From: GCA-002708315 sp964460905
GTDB lineage: Bacteria > Bacteroidota > Bacteroidia > Bacteroidales > F082
Assembly: GCA_964460905.1 (NCBI GenBank)
Contig: CAYWRM010000037.1
Location: 1-40,090 of the forward strand
Length of the DNA stretch: 40,090 nt
Reading direction: 5' to 3'
Position 1 is the stretch's first letter. Each line of letters starts with the position of its first letter. Below, in pieces: positions 1 through 8,147 of the stretch. The notes below the pieces were generated by a model, which saw nothing but the letters and a program-made list of their open reading frames with translations, ran no database searches and was not told the origin of the DNA. The position numbers were made by a program, and so were the translations under genes.

Positions 1-451
1 TGACGAATGTATTTATCCAATGGTTACTCAGAATATATATCCTGACAATCAAAGCGTATATGTTTTTTATCAGGCAGATTATATTCCAGGACTTGCAGTA
101 CCTACTACTCCTGATCATGACTATGATGAGAATAGAATGTATGTGGTAGATTACAATATTGGAGTTGGAATTAACGAAAATTCTGGATTAGCAGCTAATT
201 TCTCAGTAACTCAAAATACTCCTAACCCTGCAAATAACAGTACCAGCATAATGGTTGAAACTGAAAAATCAGGTGTTATTAATTTAAGTATTAGCAATAT
301 ACTAGGACAAGTTGTGCATCAGGAAAGTGTAAATAACAGCGCGCCTATTCATACTTTTGATGTTAATGTTAGTAACTTGGAATCTGGAATTTATTTCTAT
401 ACAATTGAAATTGGAAATAGTTCAGTAACAAATAAAATGCTTGTTAACTAA
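1..451 (+). CDS. T9SS-exported protein, C-terminal part (5' end outside window)
   Basis: The reading frame is open to the left edge (codons in phase from base 2), so the first ATG at base 20 is probably internal. About the last 80 residues form a type A T9SS sorting domain: a proline/asparagine element (NTPNPANNST), a central LSISNILGQVV strand, an ESGIYFYTIEIG turn and a terminal TNKMLVN. Such tails direct proteins through the type IX secretion system to the surface or medium and are normally cleaved. The preceding part, rich in Tyr, Asp and Pro, has no family I recognise, so the function of the passenger is unknown. A strong terminator follows within 20 bases of the stop. Confidence 0.85.
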   Translation, partial: DECIYPMVTQNIYPDNQSVYVFYQADYIPGLAVPTTPDHDYDENRMYVVDYNIGVGINENSGLAANFSVTQNTPNPANNSTSIMVETEKSGVINLSISNILGQVVHQESVNNSAPIHTFDVNVSNLESGIYFYTIEIGNSSVTNKMLVN

Positions 452-470
452 GCGTTTGAAATAAACTTAT

Positions 471-506
471 AAAAAAGGCTGTCCAATATGGGCAGCCTTT
501 TTTTTT
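471..506 (+). terminator. Rho-independent terminator
   Basis: A GC-containing stem (AAGGCTG/CAGCCTT, extended by TCC/GGG wobble pairs around an AATAT loop) is flanked by A6 on the left and T9 on the right. It directly follows the T9SS-protein stop. The flanking A and T runs mean it could also work in reverse for prfC, which converges on it. Confidence 0.85.
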
Positions 507-511
507 GTCTT

Positions 512-546
512 TAACCTTTCAGGTTTTTTCCAACCTGAAAGGTTAG
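512..546. repeat. Palindromic REP-like repeat
   Basis: A perfect inverted repeat, TAACCTTTCAGGTT / AACCTGAAAGGTTA, is separated by a six-base spacer. It sits between two convergent genes, just past a separate terminator, so it is not needed for termination. Short palindromes of this style are commonly interspersed in Bacteroidota genomes; that comes from general knowledge and was not checked here. Confidence 0.7.
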
Positions 547-570
547 GTATTCAATGTGCTTGCAGTGCTT

Positions 571-645
571 ATCCGGATTTGTAATCCGGATATAAAAAGC
601 TATTGGATTTTAATCCAACACCATAACATTCGGATTGCAAATCCT
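571..645. repeat. Cluster of short GGATT palindromes
   Basis: Three small palindromes lie in a row: ATCCGGATTTGTAATCCGGAT (571-591 without the last base shown in some registers), TTGGATTTTAATCCAA (603-618) and GGATTGCAAATCC (632-644). All share the GGATTNNNAATCC core. They fill the gap between the left-edge gene and the prfC stop. They resemble dispersed REP units; a RAYT-type transposase would be the usual mobiliser but none is present. Confidence 0.55.
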
Positions 646-658
646 AATGAGCAAGCGT

Positions 659-2236
659 TTAAAACTCAGAAGTAAAATAAAATTCAATATCAGTATATTT
701 TTGTTGAGCCATTTGCAGGGAGAACTGTGAGTCGGCCAAAAATACTTCTCGCCCTTCTTTATCAAGTGCAATTTGGTTAGCTTTTCTTGCTCTAAAATCC
801 TTAATTTGCTCTTCGTTATCGCTTTTAAACCATGTTGTTTTGTAAAGAGTAATATGTTCGAATCTGCAGCTAGCTCCATACTCATGCTCAAGCCGATATT
901 GAATTACTTCGAACTGCAATGCTCCAACTGTACCAATAATCTTTCGTCCTGTATGTTTTCCTTTAAATAATTGTGCAACGCCTTCATCCATAAGTTGATC
1001 AATACCTTTTGCCAATTGCTTGGCTTTCATGGGATTTGCATTTTCAACGTATTTAAAGAGCTCGGGTGAGAAGCTGGGAATGCCCTTAAAATTCAATATT
1101 TCACCTTCTGTAATTGTATCACCAATTTTAAAGTTTCCTGTGTCATGCAGTCCAACAATGTCTCCGGGATACATCTCATCCACAATTTCTTTTTTTTGAG
1201 CCATGAATGCAGTAGGACTTGAAAATTTCAGCTTTCTATTTAATCTTACATGTTGATAGTAAGCATTTCTTTTAAAAGTGCCTGAAACAATCCTCACAAA
1301 AGCAATACGATCACGATGGTTGGGATCCATGTTGGCATGTATTTTAAATACAAAGCCACTAAATTGATCTTCATCAGGTAATACATTTCTTAATTCACTT
1401 TCACGACCAATTGGAGATGGAGCAATCTTAATAAAATTATCCAGAAGTTCCTTTACTCCAAAGTTGTTTAGTGCACTACCAAAAAACACTGGTGATATTT
1501 TTCCATCAAGGTATTCAGTAACATTAAATTTTGGATATACACCTTCAACTAACTCTACATCTTCTCTTAGCTGATTTGCATCATCTTCAAGGTAATCATC
1601 AACATTGGTGTTTGAAAGATCATCTATTTCAATACCCTTTTCCAAGATCTGTTTCCCAGGTGTAAAAAGATTAAGTGAATTGGAGAATATATTGTAAACA
1701 CCTTTAAAGGCAGGACCCATATTTATAGGCCAGCTTAATGGTGTTACTTTTAAGTGTAGTTTTTGCTCGATTTCATCTAGCAATTCAAATGCATCTTTAC
1801 CAGGTCTATCCATCTTGTTAATGAACACAATAATAGGTATGTTTCGCATCCTGCAAACTTTTACAAGTTTCTCGGTTTGGGACTCCACGCCTTTTGCTAC
1901 GTCAATTACAACTACTACGCTGTCGGCTGCTGTAAGTGTTCTAAACGTATCTTCCTGAAAGTCCTGATGTCCGGGAGTATCTAAAATATTTATTTTTATG
2001 TCTTTATATTCAAAACCCATTACGGAAGTAGCTACCGAGATGCCTCTCTGGCGTTCTATTTCCATCCAGTCGGATGTAGCAGTTTTCTTTATTTTATTTG
2101 ATTTTACGGCACCAGCTACTTGAATAGCTCCTCCAAAAAGTAGAAGTTTTTCTGTCAGTGTAGTTTTCCCTGCATCGGGATGGCTTATAATTGCAAAGGT
2201 TCTACGCCTTTTTATTTCTTTAGTATTACTACTCAT
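659..2236 (-). CDS. prfC: Peptide chain release factor 3 (RF3)
   Basis: RF3 is a translational GTPase that removes RF1 or RF2 from the ribosome after peptide release. The 525-residue length is normal for the family. The G domain is at the N-terminus: the P-loop SHPDAGKTTLTEKL (about residues 18-31), switch I with the RGISVATSVM element typical of RF3, G3 DTPGHQDF and G4 NKMDRPG. Domains II and III follow, with the family signature LQFEVIQYRLEHEYG near residue 445. The gene stands alone, convergent with the left-edge gene, and has its own consensus promoter. No oddities seen. Confidence 0.97.
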   Translation of the reverse strand: MSSNTKEIKRRRTFAIISHPDAGKTTLTEKLLLFGGAIQVAGAVKSNKIKKTATSDWMEIERQRGISVATSVMGFEYKDIKINILDTPGHQDFQEDTFRTLTAADSVVVVIDVAKGVESQTEKLVKVCRMRNIPIIVFINKMDRPGKDAFELLDEIEQKLHLKVTPLSWPINMGPAFKGVYNIFSNSLNLFTPGKQILEKGIEIDDLSNTNVDDYLEDDANQLREDVELVEGVYPKFNVTEYLDGKISPVFFGSALNNFGVKELLDNFIKIAPSPIGRESELRNVLPDEDQFSGFVFKIHANMDPNHRDRIAFVRIVSGTFKRNAYYQHVRLNRKLKFSSPTAFMAQKKEIVDEMYPGDIVGLHDTGNFKIGDTITEGEILNFKGIPSFSPELFKYVENANPMKAKQLAKGIDQLMDEGVAQLFKGKHTGRKIIGTVGALQFEVIQYRLEHEYGASCRFEHITLYKTTWFKSDNEEQIKDFRARKANQIALDKEGREVFLADSQFSLQMAQQKYTDIEFYFTSEF

Positions 2237-2258
2237 TTGGGGTGAAAATTTTGAGGTG

Positions 2259-2291
2259 CAAAAGTAGGAAAAATGTTGGAAATGCCATCAA
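2259..2291 (-). promoter_or_regulatory. Bacteroidota-type promoter of prfC
   Basis: Read on the minus strand, TACTTTTG (complement of 2259-2266) matches the -7 consensus TANNTTTG exactly. A TTG (complement of 2289-2291) lies 22 bases upstream, close to the usual spacing for the -33 box. The start codon lies about 22 bases downstream of the -7 box. Confidence 0.6.
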
Positions 2292-2292
2292 C

Positions 2293-2440
2293 CTTCCAGA
2301 GTTGGTACAATCTGGAAGATTTGTTGTAGCTATTAAGACTTTTCTAGAAACTTTGTTTCAAAATTCAAAGACATTAAAGTGTAGTCTTCTGAAAGAGTTG
2401 TTGTATTAAGACTCTTCCAGGTCGTGCCGACTCTGGAAGG
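2293..2440. repeat. Two CTTCCAGA/TCTGGAAG palindromes
   Basis: Two related inverted repeats flank the gap between prfC and the LuxR gene: CTTCCAGA...TCTGGAAG at 2293-2318, and an imperfect version with CTTCCAG near 2413 and CTCTGGAAG near 2431. The second lies just beyond the stop of the regulator gene and could serve as its transcription end. They are a different family from the palindromes at 512-645. Confidence 0.55.
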
Positions 2441-2444
2441 TCTA

Positions 2445-3050
2445 CTATACCTGTCTTTCAACTTCTCGAATGTCAACAAGTTTATTCATCAAAGCAAAAA
2501 CTGTTAGCCCTGAAACTGTTTTAATTCCCAGCTTGCGCGTTATTTTTTTGCGATGAGTCATAACAGTATGTACACTTAGGAATAGTTTATCCGCAATTTC
2601 CTGATTTGTTAAACCCATAGCCAGTTGTTGTAGTATTTCGGTTTCGCGCTTACTTAATAAATGTTCGTTACCTGGTTCCTCCTTGTTTCTCTTACCAACA
2701 ATTTTTTGTAATGCTTCAACTAGTTGATATTTATTGTCTTGGATGTTTAATGTATAAGAAAACTTACTAATGATATTTTGGTTTGAAGTTGATGATATAA
2801 TACCAATTACTTTAATGTCTTTTTCGTCATTTAGTTCTCTTAGAAGTCTTATTAATTTTTCGTTAAGGGATTCGGGGTCGATAATTACAAACTCAGGCTT
2901 TCTACTTATTATTTTTTCGCATAGATTTCTTTGAGAACCGCTATATACATGGTCAACCAACATGCCACTTAATTCCAGTACCAGGTTTTCAACTCCGGCT
3001 GTAAGTAGAAATGCATTCGAGATAACTACAACTTTTTTTGTTTTACTCAT
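2445..3050 (-). CDS. LuxR-family response-regulator-like transcription factor
   Basis: A DNA-binding regulator of 201 residues. The C-terminal third is a clear LuxR/NarL helix-turn-helix (about residues 135-195): LSKRETEILQQLAMGLTNQE, then IADKLFLSVHTVMTHR and the KLGI element. The N-terminal 120 residues have the alternating strand/helix pattern of a receiver domain (VVVISNAFLL, FVIIDPESL), but the acidic pocket and phospho-acceptor Asp are not convincing, so it may not be phosphorylated. It is co-transcribed with the hemerythrin-like gene 8 bases upstream, so it may respond to O2, NO or iron through that partner; that is inference. Confidence 0.85.
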   Translation of the reverse strand: MSKTKKVVVISNAFLLTAGVENLVLELSGMLVDHVYSGSQRNLCEKIISRKPEFVIIDPESLNEKLIRLLRELNDEKDIKVIGIISSTSNQNIISKFSYTLNIQDNKYQLVEALQKIVGKRNKEEPGNEHLLSKRETEILQQLAMGLTNQEIADKLFLSVHTVMTHRKKITRKLGIKTVSGLTVFALMNKLVDIREVERQV

Positions 3051-3058
3051 CTCATCTG

Positions 3059-3784
3059 TTATTTACCTAATACATGTTTTTCAAGTAATTCTACTTTCGG
3101 AACTAAAATTAAATCCTCAATATTAGCATGATCGTTCAAATCTTTTTCCAATACGGTTAGTTCCTTTAACAATTTGTAACGACTTTGTTGTTGTTCTGAT
3201 GGGGGTAGATATTTAATAATAATATTTTTCAGATCCCTTAGTTTTTCCTCAACACTTTCATGTTCAGCCTGGTATGATGTAATTGAATACTCTTCTATAC
3301 TAGAAAATAATGATGGTGTAACAGAATTGCTTTGTACAGCATTTTCAAGATCAATCACATAAGGATATACTAGTTTTTCTTCTCTATCAATGTGTTTAAC
3401 AAGTTCGGTTTTATATTCTTCAAAAAACTTTTGTAATATATCATATGAAGCTTTATCTACTTCAGCTTTGGTTAACATTTCACTTATTAAGCATTCAATT
3501 TCAGGAATCTTATTTTTTAAATAATAGTTATGTGTTTGTTGAAGGTAATCTATTAATTGTGTAGCTGAAAAGTTTTGTTCAGAATGTTTGTCAAGGTATT
3601 GTGAGTCGTGAAATGAGTTAAGTATAGTAAGAAAAAAGTCAGTATTTATCTTTTTTTTCTGACATATATTGGCAATACTACTATCACCAAATCCCAGCAT
3701 TATATTAAAACGTGCTATTACAGGTATCAGATTGTAATCATGATGGATTACATCTGCAAGTTTCATGTCTTTTTCAAGTAGCAT
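3059..3784 (-). CDS. Hemerythrin-like (HHE) metal-binding protein
   Basis: A cytosolic helical protein of 241 residues. The C-terminal two thirds carry hemerythrin-type ligands in order: QTHNYY, HIDREEKLVYP (HxxxE), QAEHESVEE and HANIEDLILVP (HxxxxD), consistent with a di-iron centre. The N-terminal 75 residues (LADVIHHDYNLIPVIARFN onward) resemble the N-terminal module of ScdA/RIC-type iron-sulfur repair proteins but lack its paired cysteines. It heads a two-gene operon with a LuxR regulator, 8 bases apart, and has a near-perfect promoter. Binding of O2, NO or iron and signalling to the regulator are inferred. It is not a full RIC protein. Confidence 0.8.
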   Translation of the reverse strand: MLLEKDMKLADVIHHDYNLIPVIARFNIMLGFGDSSIANICQKKKINTDFFLTILNSFHDSQYLDKHSEQNFSATQLIDYLQQTHNYYLKNKIPEIECLISEMLTKAEVDKASYDILQKFFEEYKTELVKHIDREEKLVYPYVIDLENAVQSNSVTPSLFSSIEEYSITSYQAEHESVEEKLRDLKNIIIKYLPPSEQQQSRYKLLKELTVLEKDLNDHANIEDLILVPKVELLEKHVLGK

Positions 3785-3800
3785 ATTTTTAAGATTTTAG

Positions 3801-3831
3801 CAAAAATAAGTAAAACGAATAGCTTTGCAAA
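3801..3831 (-). promoter_or_regulatory. Consensus Bacteroidota promoter of the hemerythrin/LuxR operon
   Basis: On the minus strand, TTTG (complement of 3828-3831), exactly 19 bases, then TATTTTTG (complement of 3801-3808). Both boxes and the spacing fit the Bacteroidota sigma-factor consensus TTTG-N19-TANNTTTG. The start codon lies 14 bases past the -7 box, giving a short leader. Confidence 0.75.
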
Positions 3832-3847
3832 TATAAATAGCTTGCAT

Positions 3848-4249
3848 TTATTTATTTCTGGCTGTTGGTATCATATATAAATGAGTTGTAACACCAACTA
3901 TAACCAAAGCAAGAATAATTCTAATATAAAGGTTATTAATAAAATAAATTGAAATGCTAATAGTAATCCACAAAATAAATATCGAATTCATTTTTGCTCT
4001 CATCGTAATGCCTTTCTTTTCACGGTAGTTATTAATGTACGATCCTATTAATTTGTTGTTTTTTAGCCAATTACTCATTCTTTCAGAACCGTTATTAAAA
4101 CAATAAGCTGCTAGTAGAATAAATGGTGTTGTTGGCAATAATGGAACAAATATTCCAATTACACCAATTCCAACAAATAAGCTTCCCAATATGTTCCAAA
4201 CTAACTTGCTAAATTCAAAGAAAGGTGCCTTTTTATTTTTTGATTTCAA
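3848..4249 (-). CDS. YbaN family (DUF454) inner-membrane protein
   Basis: A 133-residue membrane protein. The first half carries the DUF454 signature: a glycine-rich helix LGSLFVGIGVIGIFVPLLPT followed by TPFILLAAYCF and the amphipathic RMSNWLKNNKLIGSYINNYR. Two further hydrophobic segments (FILWITISISIYFI and IRIILALVIVGVTTHLYMI) complete the topology. The biochemical role of this widespread family is not established. It is read in the same direction as the hemerythrin operon but has its own -7 box and is probably separate. Confidence 0.85.
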   Translation of the reverse strand: MKSKNKKAPFFEFSKLVWNILGSLFVGIGVIGIFVPLLPTTPFILLAAYCFNNGSERMSNWLKNNKLIGSYINNYREKKGITMRAKMNSIFILWITISISIYFINNLYIRIILALVIVGVTTHLYMIPTARNK

Positions 4250-4274
4250 TTTGATAGTTAAAAATTTTGATTGG

Positions 4275-4282
4275 CAAAAATA
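4275..4282 (-). promoter_or_regulatory. -7 box of the YbaN-family gene
   Basis: TATTTTTG on the minus strand matches TANNTTTG, 25 bases before the start codon. No clear TTTG is seen at the expected -33 position. Confidence 0.45.
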
Positions 4283-4378
4283 GATTAAATCGGTGAGCTA
4301 CGTTCTATTTAATAAGAGTTACGAAAATGCATTATAGACCAATATCCTATAGAATATTATATGTGATTCACAAAGTAT

Positions 4379-4563
4379 ACTCTAGCCTTCACTATTCATA
4401 AAATCTGTCTCAAAGGCGCTAAGTCGCAAATAATAAGTAAATTAAAAGCTAATCCCGAGAAAACTCAATTTTACTTCTTCAAACAAATTCATTCATCAAA
4501 ATTACTCACATCCAATTTTTTGCGTATCTGCGTCTTTGCGAAATGAATTTTTTAGGCTAGAGT
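4379..4563. repeat. MITE-like inverted-repeat element
   Basis: Ten-base perfect terminal inverted repeats, ACTCTAGCCT (4379-4388) and AGGCTAGAGT (4554-4563), enclose about 165 bases without an ORF. A second, inner complementary pair is seen: CAAAGGCGCTAAGTCGCAAA near 4411 against TTTGCGTATCTGCGTCTTTG near 4519. This gives a long imperfect hairpin. It fills the gap upstream of the YbaN gene and downstream of the glycosyltransferase stop; no target duplication was identified. Confidence 0.55.
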
Positions 4564-4573
4564 TATATCATTA

Positions 4574-5656
4574 TTAACATATACTTAGCAAGTTATCTAT
4601 TCTTGATTCCAGCAATACGGAATTATTATCAATAAGCAAGCCTGTATATTTTCCCTGGTTAGCTATTGCCTCTGTTAAATTAAAATTATTTTGGTTTTGA
4701 GAAAATGCAATGCCGTTATCAAGTAGTCTTTTTGCAAGATATTCTTGTTCTGTTTGTCCGGGAGTGGGAATAAAGACAGCTTTACTACCGAAATTTGCCA
4801 AATCCATCAATGTTGAATAACCAGGACGACTAATTATAAACTCAGCACCTTGAATAGATGAAATAAACTCGTTATCAGGGAGGTGCGAAATTAATTTTAC
4901 ATTTTTTATTTCGGTATTAATATTTTCATCAGGTTTGCCAAGAAGCATAACTATTTTTAGTTTAGTTTTTAGCGACTCTGCAAGTAGCATTTCTTCTAAT
5001 ATTGTTCGTTGTGGCTCTGGCCCCGACAATATTATCAGAATGTCGATGTATTTCGATTTATTATTAATGCCAGCTTCTGAAAACCTGCTCAATAATCCAA
5101 TTTTAAATTGCTTAGATGAAAATTTATTTGATTCTGAAAGTTTGCCTGATAACTGAGAATTACCTGTTATATCCGGCACCCACACTTCATCAAATTTATT
5201 TATGTAACTATTAATTATCTTATCGATAATTGGTTTAGCTACAATTTGCCAACCGTGTGTTTGTATATTTAACTGATGAGTAATAAAAATTGATGGAACT
5301 TTAGTTGTTGATAGTTCATATCTGTTATCAGATATTACAGCGTGAATATCATGTTTTATGATAAGTTTTTGTAATTCTTTTTTTGCCTTCCTGGCTTTCT
5401 TAATAATTTCAGGTAATGACTTGAGCATTGCAAATGCCATTGAACCATTGTAAGAATAATTAGGACTATATCCCTCAAGTTTAATAAAAGTGTTTTTAGG
5501 AAAACGTTGTTTTAAAAACTCCATTGGGCGTTTATCAGCAGCAACTATAACGTTTGCTCCTTTATTTCCAAGCATCTCAATAATAGGTACCATACGTGTT
5601 GCATGGCCTAGCCCCCAATCTAAAGGACATATAAGTATATTTTTAGTTTGTTTCAT
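4574..5656 (-). CDS. MurG-like (GT-B) glycosyltransferase
   Basis: A soluble 360-residue nucleotide-sugar glycosyltransferase of the GT-B fold. The N-terminal domain opens with NILICPLDWGLGHATRMVPI, the glycine loop of UDP-glycosyltransferases, followed by VIVAADKRPMEFL. The C-terminal domain has the donor-binding SRPGYSTLMDLANFGSKAVF, then IPTPGQTEQEYLAKRLLDNG, equivalent to the MurG/MGT signature. The acceptor cannot be deduced; related Bacteroidota proteins are annotated only as glycosyltransferases. It stands alone with no cell-wall genes next to it. A TATTTTTG box lies 17 bases upstream of the start codon. Confidence 0.8.
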   Translation of the reverse strand: MKQTKNILICPLDWGLGHATRMVPIIEMLGNKGANVIVAADKRPMEFLKQRFPKNTFIKLEGYSPNYSYNGSMAFAMLKSLPEIIKKARKAKKELQKLIIKHDIHAVISDNRYELSTTKVPSIFITHQLNIQTHGWQIVAKPIIDKIINSYINKFDEVWVPDITGNSQLSGKLSESNKFSSKQFKIGLLSRFSEAGINNKSKYIDILIILSGPEPQRTILEEMLLAESLKTKLKIVMLLGKPDENINTEIKNVKLISHLPDNEFISSIQGAEFIISRPGYSTLMDLANFGSKAVFIPTPGQTEQEYLAKRLLDNGIAFSQNQNNFNLTEAIANQGKYTGLLIDNNSVLLESRIDNLLSIC

Positions 5657-5672
5657 ATATCACGTAAATGCT

Positions 5673-5680
5673 CAAAAATA
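5673..5680 (-). promoter_or_regulatory. -7 box of the glycosyltransferase gene
   Basis: TATTTTTG on the minus strand fits TANNTTTG and lies 16 bases before the start. The nearest TTTG upstream is too far (28 bases) for a standard -33 box, so only the -7 element is supported. Confidence 0.4.
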
Positions 5681-5834
5681 TTCTTAGCACCCTTTCTAAC
5701 TTGGTTGTCAAAGATGAAGAAAGTTTTATTCACATCTTAATGCGAAAATACCAATTTTAATTATTTATTCATCTTATTGTTTAAAAACTGTAATTTCAAG
5801 TTAATCAAATAGTATTTTATTTTAATTTTGAACT

Positions 5835-6935
5835 ATGCCCAATGAATTACTTAAATATCAAATAGGATTAACATTAATTCCAGGAATAGGTGATATTGTG
5901 GGGAAAAAGTTGATGGCATATTGCGGAGGTGTTGATGCTATTTTCAATGAAAACAAAAATGCCCTACTAAAAATACCGGGTATTGGGACAACAACAGTTA
6001 ACAGTATTATAAGTCAAAAAATATTGCATAAAGCTGAGGCTGAGATTAGTTTTATTGAAAAGCATAATATAAAACCGCTCTTTTATACTGATAACGAATA
6101 TCCGGCAAGATTGCTGAATTGTGAAGATGGTCCTTTACTGGTTTATTATAAAGGTGAAGCTAATTTGAATGCTAAGCGTGTAATTGGTTTTGTTGGTACA
6201 CGAAAGGCCACTAATCAAGGTAGAGTTATTTGCCAGCATTTTATTGATGTACTCAAGTCGAAAGATGTATTAGTAGTGAGTGGGTTGGCATATGGTATTG
6301 ATAGTTGCGCTCATAAAGCAGCTTTGGATTCAGGGTTAAAAACTATCGGAGTTCTTGGACATGGTTTAGATAGAATTTACCCTGCTCAAAATAAAAAATT
6401 AGCATCACAGATGCTTAATAATGGTGGTTTGTTAACGGAGTTTATATCAAAAACCACTCCTGACAGAGAAAATTTCCCGAAACGTAATAGAATAGTTGCC
6501 GGATTATGTGATGCTATTGTAGTTGTTGAGTCGGCAAAAAGGGGAGGTGCTATGATAACAGCAGGTTTGGCGAATTCATATAATCGTGATGTTTTTGCCA
6601 TTCCGGGCCGAATTGGCGATGAATACTCTGAAGGTTGTAATATGCTTATAAAATCAAATAGAGCTGCGTTAGCTGACTCACCTAAAGATATAGCCTATAT
6701 AATGGGTTGGGATGATATAAAAGTGGATGTTAAGAAACAAATGGACATGTTTTTAAAACTTACTCCGGATCAAAAATTAATTTTCGATCTAATTGAAGAT
6801 GTTAAAGAAATAAGTGTTGATAAATTGATAATAAAGTCAGCTTTGCCTGCATCAAAAGTTGCATCTGTATTGCTAATGCTTGAGTTTGAGGGGATGATAC
6901 AAAGTTTACCCGGTAAATTGTACACAACTTATTAA
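5835..6935 (+). CDS. dprA: DNA-processing protein DprA
   Basis: DprA loads RecA on incoming single-stranded DNA in natural transformation. The protein is 366 residues, normal for the family. Domains in order: an N-terminal helix-hairpin-helix region (LIPGIGDIVGKKL and LLKIPGIGTTTVNSI, residues 13-60); the Rossmann-like core with GFVGTRKATNQG, VVSGLAYGIDSCAHKAALD, GHGLDRIYPAQN, FPKRNRIVAGL and AIPGRIGDEYSEGCNMLI (about 117-275); and a C-terminal winged helix (about 305-366). Its stop overlaps the stop of the convergent acyl-CoA dehydrogenase by four bases. Many non-competent bacteria keep dprA, so competence does not follow. Confidence 0.97.
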   Translation: MPNELLKYQIGLTLIPGIGDIVGKKLMAYCGGVDAIFNENKNALLKIPGIGTTTVNSIISQKILHKAEAEISFIEKHNIKPLFYTDNEYPARLLNCEDGPLLVYYKGEANLNAKRVIGFVGTRKATNQGRVICQHFIDVLKSKDVLVVSGLAYGIDSCAHKAALDSGLKTIGVLGHGLDRIYPAQNKKLASQMLNNGGLLTEFISKTTPDRENFPKRNRIVAGLCDAIVVVESAKRGGAMITAGLANSYNRDVFAIPGRIGDEYSEGCNMLIKSNRAALADSPKDIAYIMGWDDIKVDVKKQMDMFLKLTPDQKLIFDLIEDVKEISVDKLIIKSALPASKVASVLLMLEFEGMIQSLPGKLYTTY

Positions 6936-8074
6936 TCCTTCAATACATCTCTGGAAATAACAATTTTTTGAATTTCTGAGGTGCCTTCATAAATTTGAGT
7001 GAGTTTGGCCTCACGCATCAGTCGTTCAACATGATATTCTTTAACATAGCCATATCCACCATGTATTTGAACGGCCTCAGTAGTAACTTCCATGGCAATG
7101 TCGGCGGCGTATTGCTTAGCCATTGCACTTGCAACTGTAATTGGCTTGTGATTGTCCTTTAACCATGCTGCTTTAAGGCATAGATTACGTGCATTTTCTA
7201 CTTTCACTGCCATATCAGAAAGTTTAAAAGCAATTGCTTGATGGTTTGATATTTCCGTTCCAAAGGCTTTACGTTCTTTTGCGTAAGCAGCAGCTCTTTC
7301 CATTGCTCCACTTGCAATTCCCAAGGCTTGAGATGCAATTCCAATACGTCCAGCTTCAAGCACCATCATAGCAAATTTAAATCCAAAACCATCTTCACCG
7401 ATACGGTTTTCTTTGGGAACTTTAACGTCTGTAAACATTACCGAATGGGTATCTGAACTTCGCATTCCCATTTTGTCTTCATGTTGACCCAGTGAAATTC
7501 CGGGAGTGTCTTTTTCAATAATAAATGCATTAATTCCACGGTGTTTTTTATCTGGATGAGTTTGTCCCATCACAATATATGTGGAAGCTGAGTTTGCACT
7601 TGTTATCCAGTTTTTAGTACCATTTAGCAGATAATAATCACCCTTATCTTCAGCAGTAGTATGTTGATGTGTTGCATCAGATCCGGCCTCAGGTTCTGAA
7701 AGCAGGAATGCCCCAATTACTTCACCACTGGCAAGAGGAATCAAATATTTTTGTTTTTGTTCTTCGTTTCCAAACTTATTTAGTCCAAAACAAACTAGTG
7801 AATTATTAACTGACATCACAACACTCGTTGATGCATCTACTTTTGAAATTTCTTCCATAGCTAACACATAAGATACGGTATCCATTCCGCTGCCACCATA
7901 TTCAGGATCAACCATCATTCCCATAAAGCCTAGTTCAGCTAGGTTTTTAATATGTCTTTCAGGAAATATTGCCTTTTCGTCTCTTTCAAGAACGTCCAAA
8001 ATTAGTTCACGCTGTGCATAATCACGCGCTGCTTGTTGAATCATCAATTGCTCTTCGGTAAATTCAAAGTTCAT
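6932..8074 (-). CDS. Acyl-CoA dehydrogenase (short-chain/butyryl-CoA type)
   Basis: An FAD enzyme that introduces the alpha-beta double bond in acyl-CoA; 380 residues, normal length. Visible features: FTEEQLMIQQAARDYAQREL at the N-terminus, the FAD/substrate segment GAFLLSEPEAGSDATHQHTT, WITSANSA, RIGIASQALGIASGAMERAA, and the C-terminal QIHGGYGYVKEYHVERLMRE followed by IYEGTSEIQ, whose Glu is the catalytic base. It resembles butyryl-CoA dehydrogenases. No etfAB or other beta-oxidation gene is adjacent. It shares its direction with the flavoenzyme gene upstream, 73 bases away, but an operon is uncertain. Confidence 0.93.
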   Translation of the reverse strand: MNFEFTEEQLMIQQAARDYAQRELILDVLERDEKAIFPERHIKNLAELGFMGMMVDPEYGGSGMDTVSYVLAMEEISKVDASTSVVMSVNNSLVCFGLNKFGNEEQKQKYLIPLASGEVIGAFLLSEPEAGSDATHQHTTAEDKGDYYLLNGTKNWITSANSASTYIVMGQTHPDKKHRGINAFIIEKDTPGISLGQHEDKMGMRSSDTHSVMFTDVKVPKENRIGEDGFGFKFAMMVLEAGRIGIASQALGIASGAMERAAAYAKERKAFGTEISNHQAIAFKLSDMAVKVENARNLCLKAAWLKDNHKPITVASAMAKQYAADIAMEVTTEAVQIHGGYGYVKEYHVERLMREAKLTQIYEGTSEIQKIVISRDVLKD

Positions 8075-8147
8075 GTTGACAGTTTAAAGTTAATTTATAA
8101 TTGCGAGCGAATTTAATAATTTATTACATATAAATTAATCTAGATTA

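Noticed and set aside
5823..5830. TAATTTTG before dprA as a promoter
   Set aside because: It fits TANNTTTG but lies only four bases before the ATG, which would leave no leader, and no -33 box is present.
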